64,000 nt of DNA, from contig CALMYJ010000013.1 in NCBI GenBank assembly GCA_937873715.1, positions 169,682-233,681 on the forward strand. Direction: 5' to 3'. The DNA is from an uncultured Chitinophagaceae bacterium (lineage in GTDB: Bacteria > Bacteroidota > Bacteroidia > Chitinophagales > Chitinophagaceae). Under the pieces are notes generated by a model that had not been told where the DNA came from, did not search any database, and worked only from the letters and a program-made list of their open reading frames with translations. Below are positions 52,376 through 62,447 of the stretch, one piece after another; within the stretch, counting starts at the first letter, position 1, and each line of letters starts with the position of its first letter. The position numbers and the translations under genes were made by a program.

Positions 52376-53473
52376 ATGGCATTACAGGCAGGCATCGTGG
52401 GCTTACCCAATGTGGGCAAATCAACCTTATTTAACGCAGTGAGCAACAGTGCTAAGGCGCAGGCCAGCAATTATCGCTTTTGTACCATCGAACCCAATGT
52501 GGGCCTGGTAAATGTACCCGACCTCCGGCTGGATAAACTGGCCGAACTGGTACAACCTGAAAGGGTGGTGCCTACACAAATTGAAATTGTGGATATTGCA
52601 GGCCTGGTAAAAGGTGCCAGCAAAGGAGAGGGGCTGGGCAATAAATTTTTGGCCAATATCCGTGAAGTGGATGCCATCATACAGGTAATCCGCTGCTTTG
52701 AAGATGATAATATACTGCGTGAAGAAGGCCCTGTAAACCCGGTTGGGGATAAAGAAATTATAGAAACAGAACTGCAGTTGAAAGACCTGGAAAGCCTGGA
52801 TAAAAAAATACAGCGTACAGAAAAAATTGCCAAAACGGATGTGAAGGCTAAGGCTGAACTGGAAATATTACTGCGTTGCAAAGCCCATTTGGAAAAAGGG
52901 AAAAACATTATTTCGCTGGGGCTGGCAAAAGAAGAGAAAGGTGCTATCGCCGATTTGTTCCTGCTAACGGATAAACCCGTACTATACGTGGCTAATGTGG
53001 ATGAAGCCAGCATGCATACTGGTAACAAATATTCGCAGGCACTGATGGATGCGGTAAAAGATGAGGGTAACGAAGTGATTGTAATGACCAATGCCATTGA
53101 AGCGCAGATAGCAGAGTTCGACAACCCGGAAGACAAAGCCATGTTTATGGAAGAGTATAAAATGACCGAGCCGGCATTAGACAGGCTGATACATTCTACT
53201 TACAAACTGCTTAACCTCTCTACCTATTTTACGGCTGGTGTGCAGGAAGTAAGGGCCTGGACGATCCATAAGGGCTGGAAAGCACCGCAGGCCGCCAGTG
53301 TGATACATACTGATTTTGAAAAAGGATTTATTAAAGCAGAGGTAATTGCCTACAATGATTTTATTACTTACAAATCGGAAGCTGCCTGCCGGGAAAATGG
53401 TAAGCTGCGTATAGAAGGTAAGGAATATGTGGTGCAGGATGGTGATGTAATGCACTTTAGGTTTAATGTATAA
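52376..53473 (+). CDS. ychF: redox-regulated ATPase YchF (Obg-family)
   Basis: 365 residues. G1 GLPNVGKSTLFN, G2 region NYRFCTIEPN, G3 DIAGLVKGASKGEGLGN and G4 NVDE-type segment (YVANVDEAS) define the Obg/YchF fold; the altered G4 favours ATP over GTP. The C-terminal TGS-like domain contains RAWTIHKGWKAPQAASVIHT and ends EYVVQDGDVMHFRFNV. It binds ribosomes and modulates stress responses. It is a single gene with its own promoter. Confidence 0.96.
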   Translation: MALQAGIVGLPNVGKSTLFNAVSNSAKAQASNYRFCTIEPNVGLVNVPDLRLDKLAELVQPERVVPTQIEIVDIAGLVKGASKGEGLGNKFLANIREVDAIIQVIRCFEDDNILREEGPVNPVGDKEIIETELQLKDLESLDKKIQRTEKIAKTDVKAKAELEILLRCKAHLEKGKNIISLGLAKEEKGAIADLFLLTDKPVLYVANVDEASMHTGNKYSQALMDAVKDEGNEVIVMTNAIEAQIAEFDNPEDKAMFMEEYKMTEPALDRLIHSTYKLLNLSTYFTAGVQEVRAWTIHKGWKAPQAASVIHTDFEKGFIKAEVIAYNDFITYKSEAACRENGKLRIEGKEYVVQDGDVMHFRFNV

Positions 53474-53547
53474 CGCTGCAATGAAGTTATATTAAAACCT
53501 GGCATACTTTATTTTAACTACAACCAAGCCTGTGTCGGTTTTCCAGT

Positions 53548-56088
53548 TTAATTTTTGATAAATAAGTTGTTGTTCATCCTGATTTTTTTGCCGGTTACTA
53601 CGGTGATTTTACTTTTCCCTGAAACAGCCTGGGGTATATCTACAACACATTCGCCATTACCGGAGGGGTCAATAATAATTTGGGCACCGTTGCCCAAGCT
53701 TGCCGGTGGAACTATGCCATTGCTCCAATTGGCCGGATTGCTCCAATTGCCGTTTCCTGTAAATGTATAGGTTTGAATAATGATTTCAGGGGTTTGAATA
53801 TAAGTGGAAGTGGTATTGGTTACAATAGGCGCATTGTAATCAAAATAAATAGAAGCTGTATTGTTGATTATATCTCCCTCTGTTACCGAAGACATGGGTT
53901 TTATCCTAAACTGTACAAACCCGTGGCTGGCTGGTTCGTTTATAGTACTGTCTGGCAGCATTATGTTTATAAATTCAAAGCAGATATTGTTGCCTTTTAG
54001 TAAGGTATTGCATGAGTGCGAAGTATTTAAAATCTCCATTGTGCCAGCCTGTAACAGGCTGCTGAGTGTATCGGTTATTACAACGGTAAAAGCAGTATCG
54101 GTACCGGTGTTTTGAAAGCGGATATAACAGTGAATGTATGCACCATCAGCTACCTGCCCGGGTGTAAGTGTATAAGTGGCTCTTTTATCATTGGGGTCAA
54201 ATGAGCCTTGAACAATCACTACGGCAGAGTCTATCGATGAGGCATTGGCTACAGATATGGTTGCAATAGCAGCGATGCTGTTGCCTAATACTGCATTTGT
54301 ATTCACTTTAAAATTGGCTGTAAAATCCCTTCTTTCTCCTGGCAAAAGTTCATTTGCTGTAAGCTGTAAGTTTCCCGGGGCATGTATGATGCCTGTTTCT
54401 GTTGTACCAGTATATACAAGGTTATGATTATCGTAACTCACATTAATAACAGGTGATACAATATTCGTTCCGGTATTTTCATAATGAATACTGTAATTGT
54501 AATCGAAGCCGGGTCTTGCTGCCCAAAGCAGTGGGGTGATATTAATGCGTACACTGTCGAAAGCAATGCTGGGCAATAGTGCAAAGTGTTGTGTAACCGC
54601 AGTATCGTAAGCGGTAAATTTTACCTGTTGGCTGACAGGTACTGCAGCCAGGTAGTAAGGCAAATTGAGTGAAAGTGTAAAATCACCAATGGTATCTGCG
54701 GCTATTTCGTAATACCCATTATTGTTAGTGTAAGTAAAGGCGCCATTAGAAAGCTGTAGTTGAATATTCGCTTTGTAAGTCTCAAAGTTGTCTTTGATCC
54801 CGTTTTGATTCAGATCCAGGTATACGGTGCCTTTTAAAACCGGGAAAGCAGTACAGTGGTTGCTGTTATTTACCGGGGTGCAAACAGGTGGGTTATAATT
54901 GGGCTGTATGTAATAACCCGGCTCCCCGTTAGGTTTGATGTAAGAAGTGTAGGCAGTGAAAATATAATGGCCTGAATTGGGGATACAGCTTATTTTATCG
55001 GCATCAAATTTTACTGGGATAGGATGCGCTGCATTGTTTTGCCCAACCGGCAGCCTGGGCATGCACCGTATATTGTTCAACATACATTCGATACTTTTTA
55101 ACGAATTGGGCAAAGCCGGCAGTGCAGTAAGTTTATTAAAGCCGCAATGCAAGGTATCAAGTATAGCTGGCAGCACGGGCAGTTGTGTTATTTTATTCAA
55201 TCCGCAGTAGAGGCTTTTTAGCGAATTGGGCAAAGCTGGTAAGCTGCCCAGCGAATAGTCCATATTCGTAACATTGCCTTTCATATAGGAGTTGTCGGTG
55301 CAATCCAGTACAAGCATCGAGTCTGGCAGTACTGGTATCGCCTCAAGTGCATTGTAGCCGCAGTATAAATATTTTAATAAAGGAGGTAAGGCAGGAAGTT
55401 GTTTTAAAGTAGCCTCGTATAATTCAGGATTTATTTTTCTTGCATTGCCGGAGCAGTTTAAAAAAACTAATGTGCCGGGCAGTTCGGGCAGGCTGGCTAA
55501 TCCATTGTCGGAGCAGTTTAAATATTCTAAAAATTGCGGCAGTGGCGGCAAAGTTTTTAAAATTCGGTCTGCATCAAAATCCTGGTTGGAGCAGTTAAGG
55601 TATTGCAACATGGGCGGTAATGCCGGTAAACTGGCTATACTGTTGTAAGAGCAATCGAGGTATAATAATGAGTCGGACAAAACTGGTAAGGTATTCAGTA
55701 GTCCATCGCCATACCTGTTATTGGTCTTAAAGGTTTTAACCGAATTCGGCAAGGGTGGACAATAGTCGTAGCTGCTCCACGAAATATCGAGGTATTGAAG
55801 GGAAGTGAAACTTTCTACACCGTGAAAGTTATTGATGTTCCTGTTCGAAAGGTTGAGTGAATCTTCGGTTGCAATGGCTTCGCAAACCGGGTAAGTGATG
55901 ATATACCCGGAGTCGGGCCTTTCTGGAATTGTATCGTAATTGGGTGGTATAAATGTTATGCAGCCTTCCGGGTAACGTTCTTGTATATATTGTACAAAGT
56001 TGCTGTGTAAAAACTGGTGATTTTGCTGTGCAAAAGCAGTACTGCCATAAGCAACCAAAAAAAAGAGTACGGGCCGAATTTTTTTCAT
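53548..56088 (-). CDS. secreted leucine-rich-repeat protein with DUF11/SdrD-like domains
   Basis: 846 residues. A signal peptide ends near GSTAFAQ. Residues about 75-375 hold some 13 leucine-rich repeats of the form LP-x-LP-x-x-L-x-x-L-x-C-x-x-N-x-L (YLNCSDNGLASLPELPGTL). A short cysteine-containing linker leads to a SdrD B-like domain (GTVYLDLNQNGIKDNFETYK) and a DUF11/DUF7619-like domain (FDPNDKRATYTLTPGQVADG, TASIYFDYNAPI). The last 80 residues carry GNGNWSNPANWSNGIVPP. There is no recognisable type IX sorting domain at the end, so how it is retained is unclear. It is probably a surface adhesin. Confidence 0.82.
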   Translation of the reverse strand: MKKIRPVLFFLVAYGSTAFAQQNHQFLHSNFVQYIQERYPEGCITFIPPNYDTIPERPDSGYIITYPVCEAIATEDSLNLSNRNINNFHGVESFTSLQYLDISWSSYDYCPPLPNSVKTFKTNNRYGDGLLNTLPVLSDSLLYLDCSYNSIASLPALPPMLQYLNCSNQDFDADRILKTLPPLPQFLEYLNCSDNGLASLPELPGTLVFLNCSGNARKINPELYEATLKQLPALPPLLKYLYCGYNALEAIPVLPDSMLVLDCTDNSYMKGNVTNMDYSLGSLPALPNSLKSLYCGLNKITQLPVLPAILDTLHCGFNKLTALPALPNSLKSIECMLNNIRCMPRLPVGQNNAAHPIPVKFDADKISCIPNSGHYIFTAYTSYIKPNGEPGYYIQPNYNPPVCTPVNNSNHCTAFPVLKGTVYLDLNQNGIKDNFETYKANIQLQLSNGAFTYTNNNGYYEIAADTIGDFTLSLNLPYYLAAVPVSQQVKFTAYDTAVTQHFALLPSIAFDSVRINITPLLWAARPGFDYNYSIHYENTGTNIVSPVINVSYDNHNLVYTGTTETGIIHAPGNLQLTANELLPGERRDFTANFKVNTNAVLGNSIAAIATISVANASSIDSAVVIVQGSFDPNDKRATYTLTPGQVADGAYIHCYIRFQNTGTDTAFTVVITDTLSSLLQAGTMEILNTSHSCNTLLKGNNICFEFINIMLPDSTINEPASHGFVQFRIKPMSSVTEGDIINNTASIYFDYNAPIVTNTTSTYIQTPEIIIQTYTFTGNGNWSNPANWSNGIVPPASLGNGAQIIIDPSGNGECVVDIPQAVSGKSKITVVTGKKIRMNNNLFIKN

Positions 56089-56272
56089 GAAGCTTACTTT
56101 GGCGTTTGCATTACAGTACTAATATATGCAATATAGTGTTTATCTAATGGGTTTTTTTATTCAAATATGAAGTAATCAGTAAGCTGGTATACCCGTACAT
56201 GATGGCAGATGTGAACTGAGCCATACTATTATTTAGTGCTATTTCCTGTAGACAGGCTGTTATGTTTCTGGC

Positions 56273-56309
56273 AAAAAAATGGGTTTCAGCCTTACGGCCG
56301 AAACCCATT
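56273..56309 (-). terminator. terminator after the second barrel gene
   Basis: 10-bp perfect stem (56278-56287 with 56300-56309) plus an inner GCC/GGC stem; on the minus strand it is followed by seven U. Confidence 0.85.
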
Positions 56310-56332
56310 GTATTTTTCAGCGGGATTTAATC

Positions 56333-58792
56333 TTATTTTCCGCTAAGGCCGCCACCCTGGCTGCCCACACGTTTGTTTTCTTCATCAAGGCCTGTTTTGC
56401 GCTGGCGTGCCGCTTTTACCTGTGTGCTGCCAAAGCGATACGTTACGTTAAGCCTTACCTGGCGGCTTTCAAACTGGCCACTGGCTATCAGCAACTGCCC
56501 GGCAAAGTTGCTTTCGCCCCTCCATTTTTGGGTAAAGAAAATATCGGTGCCCGAAATTTTGGCATTTATTTTACCACCCATAAACTGTTTTTGTACACCC
56601 ACATCTACGCTCCACATTTCTTTACTTTTAAAAGTGCCCTGCCAGATAGAGGGAGAATTATACCAGCCGCTCAGTTCGGCACTAAAGCCCTTACCCAGTT
56701 TGGCTGAATGCTGCATGTAAATATTAAAGGCAAATACATCGAGATTGATTACACGGCTGTCGCCACCAAAATCGGCTTTGTAATGAGAGTAGTAGCCATT
56801 AAAGTTGGCAAATGCGCTGTACCATTTGTATTGAAAAGGATAGCTCACATTCAGGCTCACAATGTCCTGTGTAGCCAGGTTCTTTTTAGTGATAAACGAT
56901 TTGGTTTTTTCTGCCGTATCTACTATCTGGCTAAAAACATCGTACACATGGCTGTAGGTGAGGGTAGTGGTTAATTTATATTTATACGTGTTGGTAAGGC
57001 TGATACTGTTGGTGTACTGTGGCAGCAGTTCGGTATTACCTTTTTGATAGGTGTATTCGTCCAGTTTAAATTCAAAGGGGTTCAGGTCCTGGTAAGCCGG
57101 CCGGTCTATACGGCGGCTAAAGCTAAGGCTCCACTGGCTGGTGGGTTTTTTATTAAATGTAATGGCAGCGCTCGGAAACAGGTTGGTGTAGTTACGGGTA
57201 AAGGTAGAATCGTACACATGATAACCGCCATTAAGTATTTTAAAACCATTGCTGATGCCTTTGGCATTGGTGTTTTCCATACGCAGGCCAAATTGTACCA
57301 TAAAGCCTTTAAACTGCTTGTTGTAGTTTACATAAAAGGCATTGATATTTTCTGTGTAATTAAAATCGTTACTGCGTAATGTATCCAGTATTTTATCGCT
57401 GGTATACACATTATAGCGTTGAAAATCGTTGCCTGTTTTTACATAAGAGGTTTTAAAACCGATACCCAGTTTGCCTTTTTTAAATTCGCTTTCATAATCG
57501 CCTTTGAGGCTGTAAATATCAATATCGGTTGGGGCAATCATGTTATAAATAAAGCTGTTCAGGAAGTTGTTGCCCGATGCATCATAGTAAAAGTTGGGCT
57601 GCAATTGATCGCTGTTAATGCGGTACAGTCCATAGTCGGCATCTAAGCTAAGTTCACGGCTTTTGCTGTCCACATACCTGTAGTTCAGGTTAAAGTTGGC
57701 ATTGTTCCGGGTATTTGAATTTACGTTGTCTGCAATCAAAATGCGGTCAACCGTTCCTGTTGGTTTGTGTATAATGGGTGTTTCGGAGTAGTTATTAAAT
57801 TCAGGGGTAGAGAAGTTGCCATTAACCATTACACCAATGGTACTTTTTTTATCGATAAAATAATCTAACCCGGTTTTAAAGCTATGTGTTTGATTGCGAA
57901 AAAGGCCCTTGGTATTGTTGTTAAAAATTGTGTCGAACAGATCCCTGTACAGGCGAAAAATATTTTGGTTTTTGGTATAGTTGTAATTGTAATTACCAAA
58001 TACATTTATTTTTTTGTTGCGGTGGTTGAGGGATATGCCGCCATTGGCTTTGGGATAAATGCCTTGTGCAAAGCCGGCATTGATACTGCCATTGGTGCCA
58101 AAGGTTTTATTTTTTTTCAGCCTGATGTTAATGATACCGGCATTGCCTGCAGCATCATATTTGGCAGAGGGGTTAGTGATAATTTCAATGGCTTCTATCT
58201 GGTTCGATTGTAGCGTTTTGAGATATGCCGATAAATCTGTGCCGGAAAGTGGGGAGGGTTTGCCATCCACGTATACCTGTACGCCGTTTTTGCCGCTTAG
58301 GCTAAGGTTGTCGTCTTTATCAACCAGCACGCCGGGAGATTTACGCAGCAGTTCCAGTGCATCCTGTCCCACTGCATTAATACTGCCTTCTACATTTAAA
58401 ATGGTTTTATCTGCTTTTACTTCTATCATGGGTTTTTTGGCCACTACCTGTACTTCGGCCAGGTCTTTACCCGATGTGGCGGATAATACAACTTCAGGCA
58501 GTTTTACATCGGCACCGGCTACTTCAAATACATCGGAGTAAGTGGTTTTATATCCCACAAAGGAAGTGCTGGTTAAATATTTTCCGGATTTTACCAATGG
58601 AATGGTATAGGCGCCGTTAGCATCTGTTACGCCAAATTTTGCAACTGTAGAGTCTTTGGCATTCAGCAGCGATACTGTGGCTTTTGACAGGGCTTTGCCA
58701 TCGGCCGCTTTTACTTTGCCGGAAATGGTTTGTGCCTGCGCTGACCAGGAAAGGCATAAGGCTGCAAATAAAAGGAAGGTAAATTTTTTCAT
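56333..58792 (-). CDS. CarboxypepD_reg plus outer-membrane beta-barrel protein, copy 2
   Basis: 819 residues. The signal ends at SAQAQ. Layout matches the protein at 48639-51104: regulatory-like domain (ISGKVKAADGKALSKATVSL), plug-like region (VQVVAKKPMIEVKADKTILN, NPSAKYDAAGNAGIINIRLK) and a C-terminal barrel with SFSRRIDRPAYQDLNPFEFK. Both end with FESRQVRLN-type strands and a basic tail KAARQRKTGLDEENK, so they are paralogues. It is not next to a SusD gene. A strong terminator follows. Confidence 0.9.
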   Translation of the reverse strand: MKKFTFLLFAALCLSWSAQAQTISGKVKAADGKALSKATVSLLNAKDSTVAKFGVTDANGAYTIPLVKSGKYLTSTSFVGYKTTYSDVFEVAGADVKLPEVVLSATSGKDLAEVQVVAKKPMIEVKADKTILNVEGSINAVGQDALELLRKSPGVLVDKDDNLSLSGKNGVQVYVDGKPSPLSGTDLSAYLKTLQSNQIEAIEIITNPSAKYDAAGNAGIINIRLKKNKTFGTNGSINAGFAQGIYPKANGGISLNHRNKKINVFGNYNYNYTKNQNIFRLYRDLFDTIFNNNTKGLFRNQTHSFKTGLDYFIDKKSTIGVMVNGNFSTPEFNNYSETPIIHKPTGTVDRILIADNVNSNTRNNANFNLNYRYVDSKSRELSLDADYGLYRINSDQLQPNFYYDASGNNFLNSFIYNMIAPTDIDIYSLKGDYESEFKKGKLGIGFKTSYVKTGNDFQRYNVYTSDKILDTLRSNDFNYTENINAFYVNYNKQFKGFMVQFGLRMENTNAKGISNGFKILNGGYHVYDSTFTRNYTNLFPSAAITFNKKPTSQWSLSFSRRIDRPAYQDLNPFEFKLDEYTYQKGNTELLPQYTNSISLTNTYKYKLTTTLTYSHVYDVFSQIVDTAEKTKSFITKKNLATQDIVSLNVSYPFQYKWYSAFANFNGYYSHYKADFGGDSRVINLDVFAFNIYMQHSAKLGKGFSAELSGWYNSPSIWQGTFKSKEMWSVDVGVQKQFMGGKINAKISGTDIFFTQKWRGESNFAGQLLIASGQFESRQVRLNVTYRFGSTQVKAARQRKTGLDEENKRVGSQGGGLSGK

Positions 58793-58951
58793 GTTGCTAT
58801 ACTTTTAGTTTTGGTGGTGTTGGCCTGTGATATAATGTTTCCAACAGGGTGCAAATCAACAAACATTATCCGGAATAAATAGGATGAATTACATGAATGG
58901 TGTGTTTTTACGATGATATGCCTGTAAAGCGGAATGATTTGGACTGAAGAT

Positions 58952-59596
58952 TCAGTGAATAGAGGATTGCAGTATGGATAAAAATTTTTCCCGGGATATC
59001 ATTTCGGCACCCAGCGAAGCCAGGTGATCGGTATATACCTGGCAGTCTATTAGTTCAATACCTTCCTGCTGCAACTGTTGTACAAATGCTGTTAAAGCAA
59101 ATTTGCTGGCATTGTTGATGGCGCTGAACATACTTTCGCCGCAAAACACTTTACCGGTTTTAATCCCGTAAAGCCCACCGGCAAGTTTATCGCCTGCCCA
59201 GGCTTCGGCACTGTGTGCATAGCCCAGATGGTGCAGTTTGGTATACGCCTGCTGCATGTTTTCCGATATCCAGGTGCCTTGTTGTCCCGGTCTGCTAATG
59301 GTTTTACAATTGGCTATCACCTGTTCAAATGCCGTATTGGTGGTAAAATGGAATTGCCTGCTGCGTATAACCTGCTGCATGCTCCTGCTTATTTTAAGTT
59401 TATGGGGGTATAATACAAATCTTGGGTTGGGGCTCCACCATAGTATGGGTTCGCCTTCGTTGTACCACGGAAAGATGCCGCTTTTGTATGCCAGCAAAAG
59501 TCGCTCATGATGTAAATCGCCGCCAATGGCCAGCAAGCCATCATCGTCTGCCATTTCAACCGGGGGAAATAATAGCTCGTTGGTTAAAATGTACAT
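58952..59596 (-). CDS. aat: leucyl/phenylalanyl-tRNA-protein transferase
   Basis: 214 residues from the ATG at 59596; an upstream ATG at 59668 gives an atypical leader. Aat adds Leu or Phe to proteins with an N-terminal Lys or Arg, making them substrates for ClpS. Motifs are LFPPVEMADDDGLLAIGGDL, YKSGIFPWYNEGEPILWWSP, GTWISENMQQAY, HSAEAWAGDKLAGGLYGIKTGKVFCGESMFS and IDCQVYTDHLASLGA. It lies 40 bp downstream of clpS on the same strand, so the two N-degron components form one operon. Confidence 0.94.
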   Translation of the reverse strand: MYILTNELLFPPVEMADDDGLLAIGGDLHHERLLLAYKSGIFPWYNEGEPILWWSPNPRFVLYPHKLKISRSMQQVIRSRQFHFTTNTAFEQVIANCKTISRPGQQGTWISENMQQAYTKLHHLGYAHSAEAWAGDKLAGGLYGIKTGKVFCGESMFSAINNASKFALTAFVQQLQQEGIELIDCQVYTDHLASLGAEMISREKFLSILQSSIH

Positions 59597-59636
59597 TTGT
59601 GTAGTAGCAAAAAAAAATGAAAGTGAGTTCAACTGA

Positions 59637-59933
59637 TCAGGAACGGGCAATTTCTTCAATTGTAGCATTAATGCCCCTGTCGGTAATAGCGTCGCACATG
59701 GGCTTCAGCGTTTCGTAGCAGTCTTCTTTTACGGCATATTTTCCACGACTGTCAATGATGATGGCACATTGTTCGGCCTGTTCTTCCGTATGGCCACATA
59801 TTTCTACCAGGGCTTGTATTACCCATTCAAAAGTATTTACATCGTCGTTCCATACAACCAGGCAGCAGTAATCATCTGCCAGTGCAACACTGTCGGTAGT
59901 TTCTTTTAACCTGGTATCGTTGTGGCTGTTCAT
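59637..59933 (-). CDS. clpS: ATP-dependent Clp protease adaptor ClpS
   Basis: 98 residues from the ATG at 59933; an in-frame ATG at 59969 lies across the promoter. ClpS delivers proteins with destabilising N-terminal residues to ClpA/ClpC. The core has CCLVVWNDDVNTFEWVIQAL with the Asn-Asp substrate-pocket residues and a C-terminal EDCYETLKPMCDAI helix. It is followed by aat. A promoter with both -33 and -7 elements precedes it. Confidence 0.93.
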   Translation of the reverse strand: MNSHNDTRLKETTDSVALADDYCCLVVWNDDVNTFEWVIQALVEICGHTEEQAEQCAIIIDSRGKYAVKEDCYETLKPMCDAITDRGINATIEEIARS

Positions 59934-59941
59934 GTGTGGCA

Positions 59942-59949
59942 CAAAAATA
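59942..59949 (-). promoter_or_regulatory. clpS-aat promoter
   Basis: TATTTTTG on the minus strand, 8 nt before the clpS ATG, with a TTTG 17 nt further upstream; this is one of the better -33/-7 pairs in the window. Confidence 0.6.
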
Positions 59950-60073
59950 ATGTCAAAATTGTAAGGCAAAAAAATAAACTGTGCAACAAATGCCCGGCAA
60001 TCCTTGTCTAATTTACCGTTAAATCATTGCTGGCGTAAAATTTGCACCAATACTTTTTCAACAAAACCCTGCC

Positions 60074-62107
60074 ATGCTTGGGCTTCTAAGAAGAAAAAAA
60101 ACACCAAAAGAACCGTTGCCCCAAAAGCAACAGGCCATTGTATTGCCCCTGCATTCGCCCAACCGCAGCCTCGAATATCTGGTGGAACTGATGGGCAGGA
60201 TACGTCCGCAGCGCCCCAATAATATCCCGGAAGCCGAGTTGCGTTTTAAGGCATTGCTGTACCAGTTCAGCCAGGACAGGTCATCGCTTTTTTCCTTACG
60301 CAAGGCTTTGCTCACCATTTTTTTGAAAACCAATATCGTGGTTGCACTCACCGAAAGCGGTGTGTTAAGCAGCCGCGGCTTTGTTCAGGAGCTTACCGGC
60401 AAGCTCAAGCATAAAATATTGCCCGAATTACAGTTGCCCGATAATTTCCTGTATGTAATCAACAAGGTTTTTTATAACCGGAAAGATTACATCTGGGTAG
60501 AGGGTATAGATAAGGATTTATGGAAACAGTTTTTTGAAATATTAGGCATACAAATTAACCTTACCGAGCCATCACTCATTAACCAGTTTCAGCAGGCTTT
60601 GCAACTACTCAGTTACCGCATTACCAGCCTTGGCCTGGAAAAAGAAATGACGCATCGTTACGAAAATTTTGATGATGCGGTATACCCTTTTTTAGAGCAA
60701 AACAGGTTGGTGAATGAGTACCTGCTGTTGTACCAAACCCATGCCCCGGTTGAAAAACAAAGGATGGTGCTGGCCAATATTAACGAAGCGTTGCACAATT
60801 GCAACCAAAGTATACACTGGATAAAAGAGCAGCGTATAATGTACGGCACCAGCCTTGCGCAAACCTATATTACCACAAGGCTGCAGCAGCAGATCAACAG
60901 GCTTTTTATTGTATTAGATATACTGGATACAGATGAGGTATTTAATACCGAGCGTTTTGTAGAATATTTCAAAACAGTTGTGAAAAATGAAAATACCCGG
61001 TATTCTGTAAAAGAGTTTTTCCGGGAAAATACCAGCTACCTGGCTTACCAGATAGCTGAGCATGGGGGCCGTACCGGCGAAAAATTTATTACTACTACCC
61101 GTAAGGAGTTTTGGCGTATGTTCCGCAGCGCTCTTGGTGGCGGGGTGATTATATCCTTTATTGGTATTATTAAAAACCTGTTGGCTAAAATTCACCTGGC
61201 TCCTTTCTGGCAGGGTTTTTTATACAGCACCAATTATTCGCTGGGTTTTATTCTCATACAGGATACCGGATCCACACTGGCAACAAAGCAACCGGCCTAC
61301 ACGGCCAATAATGTAGCTAGTTCGCTAGATATACAAAAAGTAGGCGATGAACCTGATTTAAGAAACCTGGCAATTACCATAGCCAAAGTGTGTCGTACCC
61401 AACTGGCTTCGTTTGCCGGTAACCTTATCGTGGTATTCCCACTTACCTACATACTGGCCTGGGTTTATTTTGAACTAACCGGAACGCCTATATCCAGCGG
61501 GCCTGCAGCACAAAAGCTGCTAACCGATCAGCAGCCGTTTCACAGCCTGGCCTTGTTGTTTGCCTGCTTTACCGGCTTCTTTTTATTTGCCAGCGGCATC
61601 ATTGCCGGTTTTGTAGAAAATTATGTGATATATGGCAAAGTAGGGGAGCGGCTACGCAGCCTGTCTTCTTTTCGGCGCAATTTCAGCGAAAAACGCCGGT
61701 ACCGGATCATACACTATATTGAAAATAATCTTGGTGCATTGGTAGGTAATTTAGCATTAGGCTTTTTCCTGGGTATGGCTGGTTTTATCGGTCACACTTT
61801 TGGTATACCATTCGATATAAGGCATATCACCATCTCTGCCGCCAATGTTGCCATCGGCTTTTTCGGTTTGGGATCAACGGTTGGTACAAAGGAATTGTTT
61901 TACACCTTATTGGGTGTTGGCTTAATTGGTTTTTTAAACTTTGCCGTAAGTTTTGCCCTGGCTTTTCTCGTTGCTGTTAAAAGCCGTGGTGTACACCTTA
62001 GTTCTTACCCGGAATTTATCGGGGTGGTGTGGCGGTATTTTAAAAAATATCCGTCTGATTTTGTGAAAGCGCCAGCTTCCCGTACTGTAAACCAGTTAGC
62101 GGAGTAA
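60074..62107 (+). CDS. Gcr-type 'site-specific recombinase' family membrane protein
   Basis: 677 residues. Residues 1-340 are hydrophilic and helix-rich (RPNNIPEAELRFKALLYQFS, YLVELMGRIRPQ). From about 345 to 640 there are six or seven hydrophobic segments, including GGGVIISFIGIIKNLLAK and NLALGFFLGMAGFIGHTFG. This matches the family labelled site-specific recombinase after the gonococcal Gcr protein, but a multispanning membrane protein without a recombinase active site is an unlikely recombinase. The true function is unknown. The ATG at 60074 fits the family start. Confidence 0.75.
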   Translation: MLGLLRRKKTPKEPLPQKQQAIVLPLHSPNRSLEYLVELMGRIRPQRPNNIPEAELRFKALLYQFSQDRSSLFSLRKALLTIFLKTNIVVALTESGVLSSRGFVQELTGKLKHKILPELQLPDNFLYVINKVFYNRKDYIWVEGIDKDLWKQFFEILGIQINLTEPSLINQFQQALQLLSYRITSLGLEKEMTHRYENFDDAVYPFLEQNRLVNEYLLLYQTHAPVEKQRMVLANINEALHNCNQSIHWIKEQRIMYGTSLAQTYITTRLQQQINRLFIVLDILDTDEVFNTERFVEYFKTVVKNENTRYSVKEFFRENTSYLAYQIAEHGGRTGEKFITTTRKEFWRMFRSALGGGVIISFIGIIKNLLAKIHLAPFWQGFLYSTNYSLGFILIQDTGSTLATKQPAYTANNVASSLDIQKVGDEPDLRNLAITIAKVCRTQLASFAGNLIVVFPLTYILAWVYFELTGTPISSGPAAQKLLTDQQPFHSLALLFACFTGFFLFASGIIAGFVENYVIYGKVGERLRSLSSFRRNFSEKRRYRIIHYIENNLGALVGNLALGFFLGMAGFIGHTFGIPFDIRHITISAANVAIGFFGLGSTVGTKELFYTLLGVGLIGFLNFAVSFALAFLVAVKSRGVHLSSYPEFIGVVWRYFKKYPSDFVKAPASRTVNQLAE

Positions 62108-62447
62108 AAAACTGGATACAGCTTAAAAAATGCATCCAAAAAAATTTTCTTTTTTCAGCGAAATGCATATTTTGCATTTCAATTTCCCTTTTCCTACATT
62201 TTTTACTGAACGATTGCGACCTTATTTAAGCTACATCTTGTATAAAATAAAGTGTATTTTTTACACATTTTATCTGCCGGGCATTTAAGAGTGACAGGAT
62301 TATCTCATCTGCAATGTCTGGTTAGTGTCATAGTATTTTTTTAAACGATTGTAATACATAAAAATTCTGATTATGCCAGCTCACTACATTTCTTTTAATC
62401 GATCCCATTTTTTTACCAAACAACTTTTCAAACAAAACCAAACCACA
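62108..62447. other. intergenic region before the large secreted protein gene
   Basis: 340 bp without an ORF. It contains an 8-bp inverted repeat, GAAATGCA at 62160-62167 and TGCATTTC at 62173-62180 with a 5-nt spacer, which could be an operator; there is no T-run of terminator type. No perfect TAnnTTTG box was found. Confidence 0.4.
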
